Part shown: positions 12,479-23,012 of the stretch, piece by piece
Numbering within the stretch: the stretch's first letter is position 1
How the letters are laid out: each line of letters starts with the position of its first letter
Assembly (NCBI GenBank): GCA_902806575.1
Contig: CADCXD010000001.1
Coordinates: 3,038,001 to 3,102,000, forward strand
DNA: 64,000 bases
Direction of reading: 5' to 3'
DNA from: Jackrogersella multiformis
Lineage: Eukaryota; Ascomycota; Sordariomycetes; Xylariales; Hypoxylaceae
Made by a program: the position numbers and the translations under genes
The notes under the pieces: model-generated
Told to the model about the DNA's origin: nothing
The model's database searches: none
What the model saw: the letters and a program-made list of their open reading frames with translations, nothing else

Positions 12479-13625
12479 GTTTGAAGCGACACGTGTGTTT
12501 GCAGTTTATTCTCTCGTGGTTACTACCTAGTGATAGAGGAAGTTATGAGTTTAATGATAATAAAGAATTCTTGAAACGAGTATGCATTTATAGCTTAGCT
12601 TTATGAAGGAGTAAAGTTCATTCTTTATTACCTAATTAACACACTGCTACTTACCGGACCTAATTGAATTTTGGTGTCCCCTGCTCACACTCGAGATAAT
12701 TGTGTTCTATTAGAGACAAATGTGAGTTGGTGAAACTTCCTAATTAGGCTCCTATGTCTAATTTGTAGAATTATGATTGGACAATGCAATTAGGTAGGTA
12801 TATACGATATTAGATATTGTTCCTTCCCGTTTTTTTTTTTTTTCAAGAATTCTTTCAAAAAGGCAATTTCCAAATTTATTTTGCCTAAGTGGAAGGTATG
12901 ATTTATGCTATAGCCCTAGCATAAGGCGTAGCTAAACGACGTGAGACCATGGATAGGTCCGCCACGGACCGGTATATGTCCCGCTTTTTCTCGGGGCTCC
13001 CGGGATAGCCAAAGAATAGTTACACAAGAACAACATTTCTAAAATAGTAAAGTCTTAGAGGAATTTAACGACATCTAACGAAGCTATATTATGTATTTTC
13101 ACTGTATAATAAGCATTTCTAATCTTACAGCATAACCGTCGGTTTCTTAAATCAATTTACTTCTTATAATCACTGTAATTAATGTTGATGATATGTACCT
13201 AGGTAACTAAGTAGGTACCTGTCAGACTTATAGAAAAATTATATTACAAGGTATAATTCTATCTCTTACTAAGACTGCATTGTTACACTACATACCCGGG
13301 CTGAAATTGAGTCATGAACTCATGCAGAATAGGGCATCTAATAGTGGCTATGTAGAGCTAGCTAGGGTAGACGATGACCTTGACAAGCCGGAGGGCGCGC
13401 GGAAATATTGACGGAGGTCATACACCAAAGCCCCCGAAAATCGGGTTTGCTCAAACACGCTAATGGTAATGAGTCAATTGCTTTAAGCCTATTTCATATA
13501 AAATATGCCTAGGATACTTCTTTTCAACCCTCAATCTAGCCAAATCCATAGAAGACTCAAACGATCAACTGTTAACTACTTCCTCCATATTTGCATCACT
13601 AGCCACAATCTTCAGTGCTACTACA
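12479..13625. other. AT-rich intergenic region with TATA-like element
   Basis: This is non-coding and AT-rich. It includes a T tract of about 15 nt near 12829-12843 and CCTAGGTA microrepeats at 13195-13215. An ATATAAAA at 13496-13503 sits about 125 nt before the acetyltransferase start and may be its core promoter. Confidence 0.5.
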
Positions 13626-14222
13626 ATGGCAACAGCAAAAGTCGCATCCATCAATGCGACATCAGAGATGCCGCCTAAGCCGGTATACGAGGTGACCATC
13701 GGCGATGCCCTAGTATCCGATGCTGTCGCAATCGCTTTAATCGGCAGCAACACATTCACCGCCACCTTCGGATTTTCAGTGCCAGAGAGTGATCTGGCCG
13801 ACTTTGTGACATCGACGTACTCAGCGGAGGCCGTCGAGGCGGAAATCCTGAGCGCGCAGGTAAACAACATCAGCACGTTAGTTGCTCGCGACCCGGCGGG
13901 CGCCGTGCTAGGCTTCGTACAACTCGTCCGTGGGCTCACGGAGCCGTGTCTGCAGGGCGACGCATCGTCGCACGCCGAGCTGCGCAGGCTTTACGTCGAC
14001 GCCTCTGCGCAGGGCCAAAAGATTGGCAGCAGGCTAGTCGCGGCTGTCGAAAATAAGGCCAAGGCCGAGGGCTTCAAGCAATTATGGCTCACTGTCTGGG
14101 AGAATCACCCCCATGCGCAAAGGCTTTACCAGAGGCTGGGCTATGTTAAGAAAGGCGAGACGGAGTTTTATACTGGGGAATACATGCAAACGGATTGGGT
14201 GATGTCCAAGGCTTTGGATTGA
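13626..14222 (+). CDS. GNAT family N-acetyltransferase, 198 aa
   Basis: This is a single-exon gene with an ATG in good context (ACAATGG). The GNAT fold is visible as motif A in the middle of the protein: a strand-turn ELRRLYVDASAQ followed by the acetyl-CoA pyrophosphate loop QGQKIG at residues 129-134 (Q/RxxGxG/A pattern), then a helix. Motif B follows (LWLTVWENHPHAQRLYQRLG, 153-172), with the conserved N...A..LY..LGF/Y element. The enzyme should transfer acetyl from acetyl-CoA to a small-molecule amine or a protein N-terminus. The substrate cannot be deduced. It lies between two accessory genes, and nothing links it to a cluster. Length is normal for the family. Confidence 0.9.
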   Translation: MATAKVASINATSEMPPKPVYEVTIGDALVSDAVAIALIGSNTFTATFGFSVPESDLADFVTSTYSAEAVEAEILSAQVNNISTLVARDPAGAVLGFVQLVRGLTEPCLQGDASSHAELRRLYVDASAQGQKIGSRLVAAVENKAKAEGFKQLWLTVWENHPHAQRLYQRLGYVKKGETEFYTGEYMQTDWVMSKALD

Positions 14223-15102
14223 ACTTGAAGGTCCTTTTTTTCTTTTCTTCTTCTTTTGCTTTCTTCTCTTTGGAATTAATAGCATTCAAGTTTTAGCGCT
14301 GTTTCGGTAGACATGGGTATATTCTAGGGGCATTTTGACGGCGGTGGTGGTTGCAATGCACGAAGATCAAGAGCGTTCCAGTGGATAGGGCGTTAGGGGC
14401 CGACAAGCTAATAGCGCACTGTATAATTAGGGAGTCCAATGTGCTTTAAAACATCCATGGATGCAATCAGTTACATCAGAATCATTATATACCGCAATGG
14501 GAGTCGCAGGTTCTAAACAAGGCTTGTATCTTGAAAACAATGGTTGGAAACGAAATACATATTCCATCAAATAGGTATGTATCATTATGTATGGTTACCT
14601 ACCTTTCAAACAATGCTTGACTGCGAAAACAATGCTTGTCCTTCGAATATAATGGTTGTCTTGAAAACAATGGTTATTTTTCGAAGCAGTTGCCGCCCTT
14701 CAATAGAACAACGGTTGTTTTCAAAAACAACCATTGTAAGCTATTACCTATATTTTCCCGCTACGGTAGACTACATTTATATACCTAATGTAATATAAAA
14801 CTGTACAGTTTAAGAGGGACAACGTAGAATATCACGTGAATTTTCTCTGGTGATTCAGGGGCTATCCAAAGATTGTTCAGGGGTTGTATGTTCAGGCAAT
14901 TTCCCCCGCTCTAGCTGTTCTAGCACACCATCCAATGCTCACAAAATACCGCGTTAGCATCGTTGAAATTTAAGTACGATTTCTTTTTTCTTTACTAAAA
15001 CATTAAACCTATCGCTAACTAAGATCGACGAAGAGAAACTACTGGATTGCTTAGTATAGACATACGTATACATTCACCATAGACTAACCATCAGAGATTG
15101 AG
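14223..15102. other. Intergenic region with degenerate short repeats
   Basis: This gap separates the acetyltransferase and HET genes, both on the plus strand. Its central part (14532-14737) carries at least five copies of a GAAAACAATGSTTG unit and one inverted copy, described separately. An E-box-like CACGTG lies at 14834-14839. There is no gene; the longest open frame (84 codons over the repeats) consists of repeat-derived sequence. Confidence 0.5.
14532..14737. repeat. Degenerate AAAACAATGSTTG repeat cluster
   Basis: Related units start at about 14532, 14606, 14624, 14645 and 14662, and a variant with AACGG starts at 14706. Each contains ACAATG or TAATG followed by GTTG or CTTG and is usually preceded by GAAA. 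At 14720-14737 the same motif occurs inverted (CAAAAACAACCATTGT), making a hairpin with the preceding copies. Spacing is irregular (about 17-75 nt), so this is not a simple microsatellite. Confidence 0.6.
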
Positions 15103-16890
15103 ATGCCATCAACAGGCTTAAACACACCGGATGAACCAGTTCCTTGGGTGGAGGAAACTGGTTCATATTTTCAGTATCACCCTCTGAAAGATGGAGAAAT
15201 AAGGCTTCTGGAACTTGAACCAGCCCTCTCTCCAGACCCAATAAGATGTCGCCTAATCCATGCGAAGCGCAGCGAAAACCGTCAATATGAGATCCTCTCC
15301 TGCGACTGGCACGGCGTGACAAACTCCCAGGTACCAATATCTCTGGATGACCAGACCTTTGACGCCCCATCTGAAGTTTGGGTAGCGTTACATAGAATTA
15401 GACTGGTCGACCAATCACGATTCCTCTGGATAGATGCAATCTGTATCAACCAGAGACTTACCGACCTCGATCAAAGCGCGGATAGTACAGAAAAGAATAC
15501 CCAACTGTCCGGTTTACGTGACATCTATCAGGGCGCAACTGGTCTCCTTGTCTGGCTTGGAGGCGCCGAGGACAATTCGCACCTCGTATTCGAACATCTT
15601 GACAGGTGTCGCAAACATACCCACATCAACTGGTGTCACTATTCTGGAGAGACGAGAGATGCCTTTCGTCAACTTTCCCGAAGATCTTGGTTCTACAGAG
15701 CATGGTCCGCTCAAGAGCTTGCGTTGAACAAAAAGGCTACTTTATTATGCGGTCGCCACCAAAGCGAATGGTTAGATCTAATGAGATGTTCTAGCTTCCG
15801 AGCAACGGGGGATTACTACCATCCGTTAGATGGCCCAGATGGCCCAACCCACCTACATCATCTTCGCGAACTCACTCGCGACTCTCGCGTGCAACTGAGG
15901 AACATATTCCTCTGGAATCGACATTGCCGAGCTGATGACCCCAGGGACAAGATATTCGGCGCTATGCTGTTGGATACAGGCATTCAGTTTGGTATTCCTA
16001 TTGACTATGGCCAAGACATTATCCAGCTTTTCCAGAGCTTCACGCGAAAAGTTATCGAATCAAGTCAAAATCTCGATATTCTTCATTGGCTACGACCGGA
16101 GAGACGCATCGATGGCATCCCATCTTGGGTTCCGGACTACAGCGTTGTCAACCCGAGAGGATCATTGCCTAGAATATTTGGGATGTCAGCATCTTATTCT
16201 ATTCATTACCCACTCAAGCTTCTCCAAGGGATCGAGTTCCGGTCTGGCAACACCCTAGCAGTCCGCGGGCGATCCGTTGAGAAGATCGAGAGATTGGCTG
16301 ATGAGCTAGAGATAGGAGATACAACTATTCCAGGGACCAAGAAGTTCAACTCCGTCTTACGTGGATGGGAGAGTCTCGCTTTAACTATCACAAATAAGAG
16401 ATTCCCGCATCAAATAGTTGACGCCTTCTCAGATACTCTCGTTGGGAATGATGATGTTGATTTACTAGTTGATACTGATGAGCCCCCATTTATTAGGAAG
16501 AAAAGAACATCGCCTTCTCCAGTGGCAGATAAGTTCAACGAATGGTATAAACATTACGGCACCGGCGTGCTAGGGAAGGCTAGTCCAACGTCCAGCGAAG
16601 CAGGAAACCCGCTAAATACAGACTCGATATGGTATTCTCGCCGTATGGAGCTCAACTGTTACGGGCGCAAATTTTTCATAACTGATAAAGGCTCTATGGG
16701 AATGACGATACCGCACGCAAGAGAGGGCGATGATATTGTTTTCATTCCAGGCGGCAAGTATCCCTTTGTCTTAAGAGCTGGAGACAACGGCACCTACAAG
16801 TTGATTGGAGACTGCTTTCTGTATGATCTAGACGTGTTTGCGTTGTTTCAGGACCAGGAGACTAAGACCCAGGAGTTTCTCCTGGCTTAA
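15103..16890 (+). CDS. Heterokaryon incompatibility (HET) domain protein, 595 aa
   Basis: This is an intronless frame from an ATG at 15103. The HET domain spans roughly residues 55-200: YEILSCDWHG (the usual Y-x-x-L-S-Y-x-W strand), LWIDAICINQ (motif 2, FLWIDAICINQ...D), and, after a short insertion, LRDIYQGATGLLVWLGG (motif 3, M..IY..A..V..WLG). Further on come RRSWFYRAWSAQELAL (a W..R.W..QE motif) and a long C-terminal region of about 330 residues. The C-terminal ACDIVFIPGGKYPFVLR-like tail (GDDIVFIPGGKYPFVLR at about 560) is common in HET proteins, where it reads D.I.v..G...P.vLR. Such proteins trigger or modulate cell death after fusion of incompatible hyphae. No NACHT or repeat domain is fused. 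The partner allele or gene is unknown. Confidence 0.95.
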   Translation: MPSTGLNTPDEPVPWVEETGSYFQYHPLKDGEIRLLELEPALSPDPIRCRLIHAKRSENRQYEILSCDWHGVTNSQVPISLDDQTFDAPSEVWVALHRIRLVDQSRFLWIDAICINQRLTDLDQSADSTEKNTQLSGLRDIYQGATGLLVWLGGAEDNSHLVFEHLDRCRKHTHINWCHYSGETRDAFRQLSRRSWFYRAWSAQELALNKKATLLCGRHQSEWLDLMRCSSFRATGDYYHPLDGPDGPTHLHHLRELTRDSRVQLRNIFLWNRHCRADDPRDKIFGAMLLDTGIQFGIPIDYGQDIIQLFQSFTRKVIESSQNLDILHWLRPERRIDGIPSWVPDYSVVNPRGSLPRIFGMSASYSIHYPLKLLQGIEFRSGNTLAVRGRSVEKIERLADELEIGDTTIPGTKKFNSVLRGWESLALTITNKRFPHQIVDAFSDTLVGNDDVDLLVDTDEPPFIRKKRTSPSPVADKFNEWYKHYGTGVLGKASPTSSEAGNPLNTDSIWYSRRMELNCYGRKFFITDKGSMGMTIPHAREGDDIVFIPGGKYPFVLRAGDNGTYKLIGDCFLYDLDVFALFQDQETKTQEFLLA

Positions 16891-17393
16891 CGCTTATTGT
16901 AGTACTTTCACTTGCATTCCCCGGGCATTTGTCAGGGGTACAATGGGAAATCTTATATTTCTACCTAGGTAGCTATAGCACATTACGAAAGTAGTCAAAA
17001 AATGCTGGGATGTACCTAGGTACCTATTCGCTGCTGGTAGTAGGTAATATCAAACTATTGACGTTACCCATTGTTATTCTCAGGAGGTCTTGGACCACTC
17101 TATAAACTCATCTCTATCACCGTCACTAAAAGTAAGATGCCCACATTATGAATACTTAAAAGACTACGCGATCTAAATTAAGAATAATCTTTTTTTTATA
17201 AAGACAGTGAAAATGTAAATTAAACCAGATAATTAAATTGTGAATTGTCGACATGAGTCAACATAAGGACCTATCGATCCCACCAAACAATACGTCGAGC
17301 CCGTAGACCATAAACCTGTGCTCTCATCTCACCCCTTGCGACTCTCATGAGTGAGAAGCAGAACCCATACGAATTCCCCGTTCTCAGCAACTC
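16891..17393. other. Intergenic region between convergent genes
   Basis: The gap lies between the 3' ends of the HET gene (+) and the GLEYA-type gene (-). It has CCTAGGTA microrepeats at 16961-16972 and 17012-17026, is AT-rich at 17150-17240 and shows no gene. Confidence 0.5.
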
Positions 17394-18116
17394 TCACGTC
17401 TCCGCCCCGAAAGCCTGGAAGCGCGGGGCAGAGATCTCGAAGTCGCAAGAGAACCGCACAATCCAATCGCTGTCGCGGCCCGACCGGTGCACGATAACGC
17501 CGCTGGGGCTAGTGATGGTGAGGTTGAACGAGCCGCCCCACTGGCCGTTCGCGAACACGAAGCGCAGGGGGTGGAAGCGGCCGCCCTCGAGGTCCCTCCT
17601 GAAGCTCGCGGAGCCGTAGTGGTAGTCGCCCTGGAACGTCCACACGGCCTTCGCGTCGGCGTTCTCGTCCGTCCACGCGGAGTACGCCTCGTCGCCGACC
17701 CACGCGAGCACCGCGTCGTCCACGACCGTCACGTCGAACTGCCAGGACCCGCCCTCGCACGCGTACAGGTACGCGCGCTGGTTCAGCGCGAAGTACGTGC
17801 TGTTCAGCTCCGCGGACGACCCGTAGATCGCGGTCGTGTCCGGGCTTTCGGCCGTGTAGCCCAGGTGCCCGCCGATCCACGGCGTCACGTCCGTATACGC
17901 CGGGTCCCGCGTCTTGTAGGCGTCCGCTCGGAAGCCTGGGTAGTTTTCGCCGTCGTTGTGGAGGGGGTTGCTGTAGTAGGCCCAATCCCAGCCCTGGTTG
18001 AAGCAGCGCTGCGGCTTGGGGCAGCTGGGACATGGCTCGACCGGAGGGATGATGGCGGTGCTCATGGGCACGCAGGCCAGGACGAGTAGGCTGAGTTTTT
18101 GGAGGGCACGATTCAT
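17394..18116 (-). CDS. Secreted GLEYA-like lectin/adhesin domain protein, 240 aa
   Basis: This is a single exon. The start is the ATG at 18116; the frame extends further upstream but only from a TTG. Residues 1-21 form a classic signal peptide (MNRALQKLSLLVLACVPMSTA). A Cys-rich CPSCPKPQRC element follows, then WAYYSNP (about 46), which opens the GLEYA/PA14-like jelly-roll found in fungal adhesins. The core includes YLYACEGGSWQFDVTVVDDAVLAWVG, with the conserved D-D-A-v-x-x-W/F-x-G calcium or sugar loop, and ends at W-G-G-S-F-x-L-x-I. There is no GPI signal, TM helix or Ser/Thr stalk, so it is a short secreted form. Sugar or surface binding is likely, but the ligand is unknown. The coding sequence is visibly much more GC-rich (17540-17990) than its surroundings, and this creates long spurious frames on both strands. 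Confidence 0.82.
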   Translation of the reverse strand: MNRALQKLSLLVLACVPMSTAIIPPVEPCPSCPKPQRCFNQGWDWAYYSNPLHNDGENYPGFRADAYKTRDPAYTDVTPWIGGHLGYTAESPDTTAIYGSSAELNSTYFALNQRAYLYACEGGSWQFDVTVVDDAVLAWVGDEAYSAWTDENADAKAVWTFQGDYHYGSASFRRDLEGGRFHPLRFVFANGQWGGSFNLTITSPSGVIVHRSGRDSDWIVRFSCDFEISAPRFQAFGAET

Positions 18117-19472
18117 GGCTGGAAGTTGATGTGGGATGATGGGGAATAACAAAGTGTTGGTTCGATGAGATGTGCACAGGGATGGATGACGAGATTCGAT
18201 GAGACGTGGGATTTCTACCTGTTTATATAAAGAAAGCTCGCACTACTAGCGGTTTGCTTTTTCCCAATTTTCTCTAATATAGATGGCGCTCGCACGATTT
18301 GCATCTGTATACATAGAGTCATAAACACAGGACCAAGCAATGGCATCTCTAGAATGGCATCTCTAGTAGCTTGGAGTATCGCAGGTAACCGACAAGTTCA
18401 TGGGTTCAAGTGAGATCTACATCAATATTATAATAATCAAATCGAGAGACGGCTTAAATGAGAATATTCAGCTAAGTTCTATCTTGTCAAATATTAAGAG
18501 AAAGTCATGACAAAGATTGCCAAGGATGAGTAGAAGTGTCAATCTTTAATCTTGGCGTGTGAATCTTAACTATGTTATAGCTAAGGCTTCGATCAAATAT
18601 CTATGAAAGGTATCTTTCAGCTAATCGGGGAGACGGACATCTCTCCTCTGGTTAGCTGAAAACTCCCAGCTGTAAGGTGATTGCCATTTTTGGCAACCCC
18701 GCAGACCACCTGAAGCGCCGTCACCAATGACGATGCAGGCCACGGCCAACCCCAGCCCAATATTAAGCATTGTGACTTTATATAATCGCTACTATGTGGA
18801 AATTAAGCAAATTTCAAAGGTTAAAGATGGAGCCCAAAACCTAGCCCAAGGACCGACGACTGGTTCGCCGGGTTACTCGTCATTACATCATACATGACAA
18901 GAATACAGTTTCAAACAATTGGTAGGATGTGTATACTCATATGTTAACATGGAAGATCTAAGATAGAAGTTAGCCTAAACTTTGCGTGCATAGCCCTCCT
19001 AGGCTAGTACTTAAAACAGATACTTGACCAGAGAGAGCCTTATTAATGGACCACTAACGCCATAAATTGGTGAAGCAGCATGAGCACGGGCGGCTCGGAG
19101 CTAGTGAGACCTGTTCGTGGGCAACTGGGTGTAGTGTGATGGCGAGCAGCTGTAAAACTAGGACGAACAGGTTGAAGCCAGAGTCCCTAGATTGACGAGT
19201 CCATAGTTTCAAGTCAGTGTTAAACCAAATAGGGGGGTTCTAACTTATGTAGGGTAGAAAAAGGGGTAAAAGGGGTAATTATGCTTAGTAATATTCTAAT
19301 ACCTCACATGTATGTACTTATCAGTAGGTATGTAATAATCGGTTTAATGCATAATGCACGGACCATGCCGCCGCTGTCGCATTACTCATGAGTGAATTAT
19401 GTTACAACTTAAATCTGTTCTCCTTTTCCTCCTTAACCACCTCCTAGGAAGTTGCCTAGGTCAATTCGAGTT
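18117..19472. other. Divergent intergenic region
   Basis: This stretch lies between the GLEYA-type gene (-) and the truncated 2EXR gene (+). It holds a TATA-like element at 18222, a 14-bp direct duplication (AATGGCATCTCTAG twice, 18339-18366), and otherwise AT-moderate sequence with no credible frame. Confidence 0.5.
18222..18231 (-). promoter_or_regulatory. TATA-like element of the GLEYA-type gene
   Basis: The sequence TTTATATAAA lies about 105 nt upstream of the ATG at 18116 on the same strand, a normal distance for a fungal core promoter. It is inferred from sequence and position only. Confidence 0.4.
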
Positions 19473-19982
19473 ATGAATACTCTAAAAACTCCAATACCAT
19501 GTGATATTACTGATCAGTACAGCAGTATTGCCATCTCGGATGAGCCAGACCTAACATCTATGGCCAAACATGCTATTGCTCCTCATTCTGAAAGCCAACA
19601 ATTACAACCTCGGCAGCCACACCAAAAAGACACAAGGGCGGCGAGCACGGCACATAACAGACCTGCGACAATGACCTTCGCCGACCTGCCACCCGAGCTG
19701 CGGGAGATGATCTGGGAATATGCTCTTCCAGAGCCGCGTATCTTCAATGCACTAGTGTATGCGTCGGCGGGGTTAAAGATGCAGCTATTAGAGCGGAGCA
19801 GCTTGCGGATGCCCCTCGCCCACGTATGCTTCGAATCGCGCCAGGTCGTCAAGAAGGCCGGGTACGTGCTCGCCTTTCGCGACGAGGACCAGCTGGATGA
19901 CCCTGGTGTATTCTTTCATCCCCGCAAGGATATTATTGAGAGGACGCTTTGGGGCCCGGGCGATTTCTGGGGGTTGAAGTGA
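19473..19982 (+). CDS. Truncated 2EXR domain protein, 169 aa
   Basis: The start is taken at the ATG 19473; an internal ATG at 19671 (MTFADLPPEL) is also possible. Residues 67-90 carry TFADLPPELREMIWEYALPEPR, a near-consensus 2EXR motif, followed by the typical LRMPLAHVCFESRQVVKKAGY segment. The frame ends at a TGA at 19980 right after GDFWGLK, but the same frame stays open for at least another 15 codons (LKTTIGEVRSILERT). Family members are usually about twice this length. It may be a nonsense-truncated relic or a short but functional paralogue. The C-terminal half seen in the 2EXR gene at 11.3 kb is missing. The N-terminal 65 residues are low-complexity. Confidence 0.6.
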   Translation: MNTLKTPIPCDITDQYSSIAISDEPDLTSMAKHAIAPHSESQQLQPRQPHQKDTRAASTAHNRPATMTFADLPPELREMIWEYALPEPRIFNALVYASAGLKMQLLERSSLRMPLAHVCFESRQVVKKAGYVLAFRDEDQLDDPGVFFHPRKDIIERTLWGPGDFWGLK

Positions 19983-20145
19983 CTCAAGACGACGATCGGC
20001 GAGGTCCGGTCTATTCTTGAGAGGACGGTATGTCTTATTCTCTACAGGTACTCATCAATTAATTCCCTTCTAAGGAAAGCTTATATACACAAAATCGCTA
20101 AACATGGCTTTGGTCTCCTAGGAGACTGTGTAGCAAATAGGTAAT

Positions 20146-20164
20146 GAATTGAATTGAATTGAAT
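20146..20164. repeat. GAATT microsatellite
   Basis: Nearly four tandem GAATT units lie in the gap between the truncated 2EXR gene and the GH2 gene. Confidence 0.7.
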
Positions 20165-20260
20165 ATACAATCACCAACTAAAAGAATCATATTACCAATA
20201 AATCCAAATATAACATCAGGGCGATTGATTATTTTCCACGCCTATTCCAGTTCCTAGCAA

Positions 20261-23012
20261 TTATAAATATGCCTCCGAATTTCGAACATTCTTACCGCTG
20301 ACCTGCACGGAAGCAGCGCCATAGCCTTCAACTTGCAACTGGAGTCTCTCATGAGGCCATAAGGTAACGTAATTATCTGACCAAAACACAGGTAAAACGT
20401 CATTACCTTCCCGGTCGATGAGGTTAAGCCTAATGAAGAACGCAGGGACAGAAGAGTGATTTTCCACTACGACTTCTAGCCCTGTTTCTGAGCCAGACGG
20501 TGCCGCAAGCGTCACAGAGACATTGGCGGCCGGCAAGCTATTCAGTGTCGTAAAATTAGCATACTGGGTCACCGGTGTGTAGAACCAGTCCGAATTATCC
20601 CAGTCCAAGGTATCAATCGTTCTTGCAATCCAGTAGACATTGCGGCTTAGAGTGGTCTTCTCGCTGTCAGAGAGGATGAGCCTCAGGAATGCAACGTCTG
20701 CAATCGTTCCGAGGGCAGCCGAAAGGTCCAGCACTTCCTTACTGGTATTGGGCTCGGTTTGGACTTCTTTCCGAGTGTTATAAATCTCTTTGCCATTCTT
20801 GTCAATGGCCTCAACCGTTACTGCCCTCGGCCCCTTTTGATCTAACGAACGGTTGATCAGATATACGAGCTTCCCCTTATAGTCATATGCCACGTGCTCT
20901 TTCCTCGCGCCGACCTTGGCTCCGAAGTAGGATCCGGCGGGATGCAGGTAGTAGTCGAACAGGTTCCAGTGCAAGCTTGGCCACGCATTATTCAACATCC
21001 AGTATATAATACCCGTCGCCGGCCTGTCAGCATTCCACAGAGCGGCAAAACTTTCAAATTGGGCCCTTGTCGCCTCGTAGTCCAATATTTGCGCTTTGAG
21101 TAGGTAGTCTTCCAACGAAGAAGGCGCACCAAGACGCTTCCATAGGGCGCTATTGTATATCTTTCGATCGTAGAAGGATGAAACACTCGTACTCATATGG
21201 TAGAGCCCCTTGTCAGGTCTCTTCCAAAGGTCTTCCAAATCCGAGTCCGATAGAAACTTCTCCAAACTGCTTATCTCTGGCGTTCCAACGCCCGCACCAA
21301 GCTCCGAACCGAAACCGAAAGCAGCACCCAAACGGTCCTCTGCTGGGTCGACATCATACCAGTAGTTTGGCGGCACCCACTATAACAATTAGAGTCAGTA
21401 ATTACTGCACAACCATTCCGATGAGATAGTTCTAACTCCTGACACAGTTCCTGAAGAAAGGGGGGAGGCCAATGCTGCATACGTCATAAGGTCCAGCCAT
21501 TTTCATTCCTGAAGGTCCTAGAATACTAGGGAACCCCCTCTCTGATGCCGACGCGACGATGGGCGTCTGCCAGTCTGCCGCCTTGAGCGAATAGTAGTAC
21601 ATCTCTGCTGCTTTGTCGTCCGGCCAGTAATCACTCCCGACCAGATATCCTAGCACACTCGGGTGGCCCTGTTGCATGAGAGCTTCGTGGTACATGCTCT
21701 TATTCGCTATGGAATAATCAGCCTCCGTCCACTCCGATTTGACGGACAAGTCTTCGTTATATTTCCAAGCCTCCCATTTATCGCAACACTCCCAGCCCGG
21801 CAGGACCATTAATCCCATACGATCCGCGATTTCGTAAAGCTCCGGCTGCTCGTTCTTGCCTTCCAATCTGACAGTATTGTGACCTAGGTCGAGCATCAGC
21901 TTAGCTTGCATGGAAAACCTGGCACTGTCCCAGCGCAAGAATATGTCAGACGAGTACCCCGCGCCGATGACCTGAAAGGGGTAGCCGTTGATGAAGAACA
22001 TTGTGTCGTTATTCGCGTTAAGCTCCGCCGTTACCTGACGAATACCAAATGACCGATCTACTTTGTCGGAAAATGAACCATTGGCCGTCGCGGACAGTTG
22101 GCCTGTATATAGGGGCTGGTCACCCCATTGCTTCGGCCACCAGATCGCGGGCTCGTTTATCGCTGTAGACAAAGCCACTTCGACCGATTGTCTTGGGGGT
22201 ATTCTGATAGTCTGATTCAAGTCGTAAATTTGGCCGGCTCCTCCTTCCAGGGAGATACTTCCTGTTAACAGGACATCGTACTCGCGATCTTCGAGATTTG
22301 TAGCTGTTGTTTTCAGTGACACGAGCGCGCTAGAGTGCGCAATTGGCAAACTGGCTTGTGTAGTCACCCGCAGAGGTCCCAGAGCGATTGGACCGCTCTG
22401 CTTTACTTCCACATTCCGCCACACCCCAGTACCATTATCTGGTGGGTATGGATTCCAGTCAACAAACCCAAGAGCGAAATCGTAGTTGTAATCAGTCGGT
22501 TGAACTTGGATTACCACTGCATTGGTTTCCGCCGTTATATTGGTAATGTCGAAAGTATTGCCGACGTAAGCGCCTGCCTGCGACTTCCTGGACACAACCT
22601 CCTGGCCGTTGACAAATATATCCGCGCTAGAGGTAATCCCATGGGTCTGGAGGCGATAGTGTTGACCGGGTTCGGGATTAAGGGAGAATTCCTTTCGATA
22701 TATCCAAGGAACTTTGAATTGGCTCGAATTGAAGCTCTGTAGTGCGTTTGAGAAGAACAGTCCGTTCTCGCGATATACACCAGCTTTCAATAGGCAGCCC
22801 ATGAGCGTACAGCGAGAACTATCCACTTCGTGCCATGTCTTTGTATCGAGGCCCGGTTGGGATAATGCTTTGAGATCCGTGCCGACTATTTCGGACGACT
22901 GAATATCCCACGATGGTATGAGGGCGAGCTCGCCGGGTTCAGAAAGCAGCGCCGCGGCAGCAAACGTGTCGATGCCGAGGGAGAACCCCACCAATAGCCG
23001 GCGAATATGCAT
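20261..23012 (-). CDS. Secreted GH2 exo-beta-D-glucosaminidase, 882 aa
   Basis: Two exons: 23012-21483 and 21379-20261. The 103-nt phase-0 intron (GTATGC...TATAG) lies inside the conserved GPYD/WVPPNYWYD block. The ATG at 23012 opens a signal peptide (MHIRRLLVGFSLGIDTFAAAA); the frame runs on upstream only from TTG. Domain order is that of GH2 exo-chitosanases: a sugar-binding jelly roll (about 60-230), an Ig-like domain, a TIM barrel (about 330-620) and C-terminal beta domains. In place of the Asn-Glu of ordinary GH2 enzymes there is GSDYWPD, whose Asp461 matches the acid/base Asp469 of bacterial CsxA. Glu536 in GFGSELG matches its nucleophile Glu541. The Ser-Asp signature is specific for exo-beta-D-glucosaminidases, which release GlcN from the non-reducing end of chitosan oligomers. 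Several N-glycosylation sequons fit secretion. Confidence 0.95.

Noticed and set aside
17487..18177. Long open frames on both strands overlapping the GLEYA-type gene (200 and 222 codons)
   Set aside because: They are Arg/Val-rich by-products of GC-rich third positions; only the minus-strand frame with signal peptide and GLEYA-like motifs makes sense.
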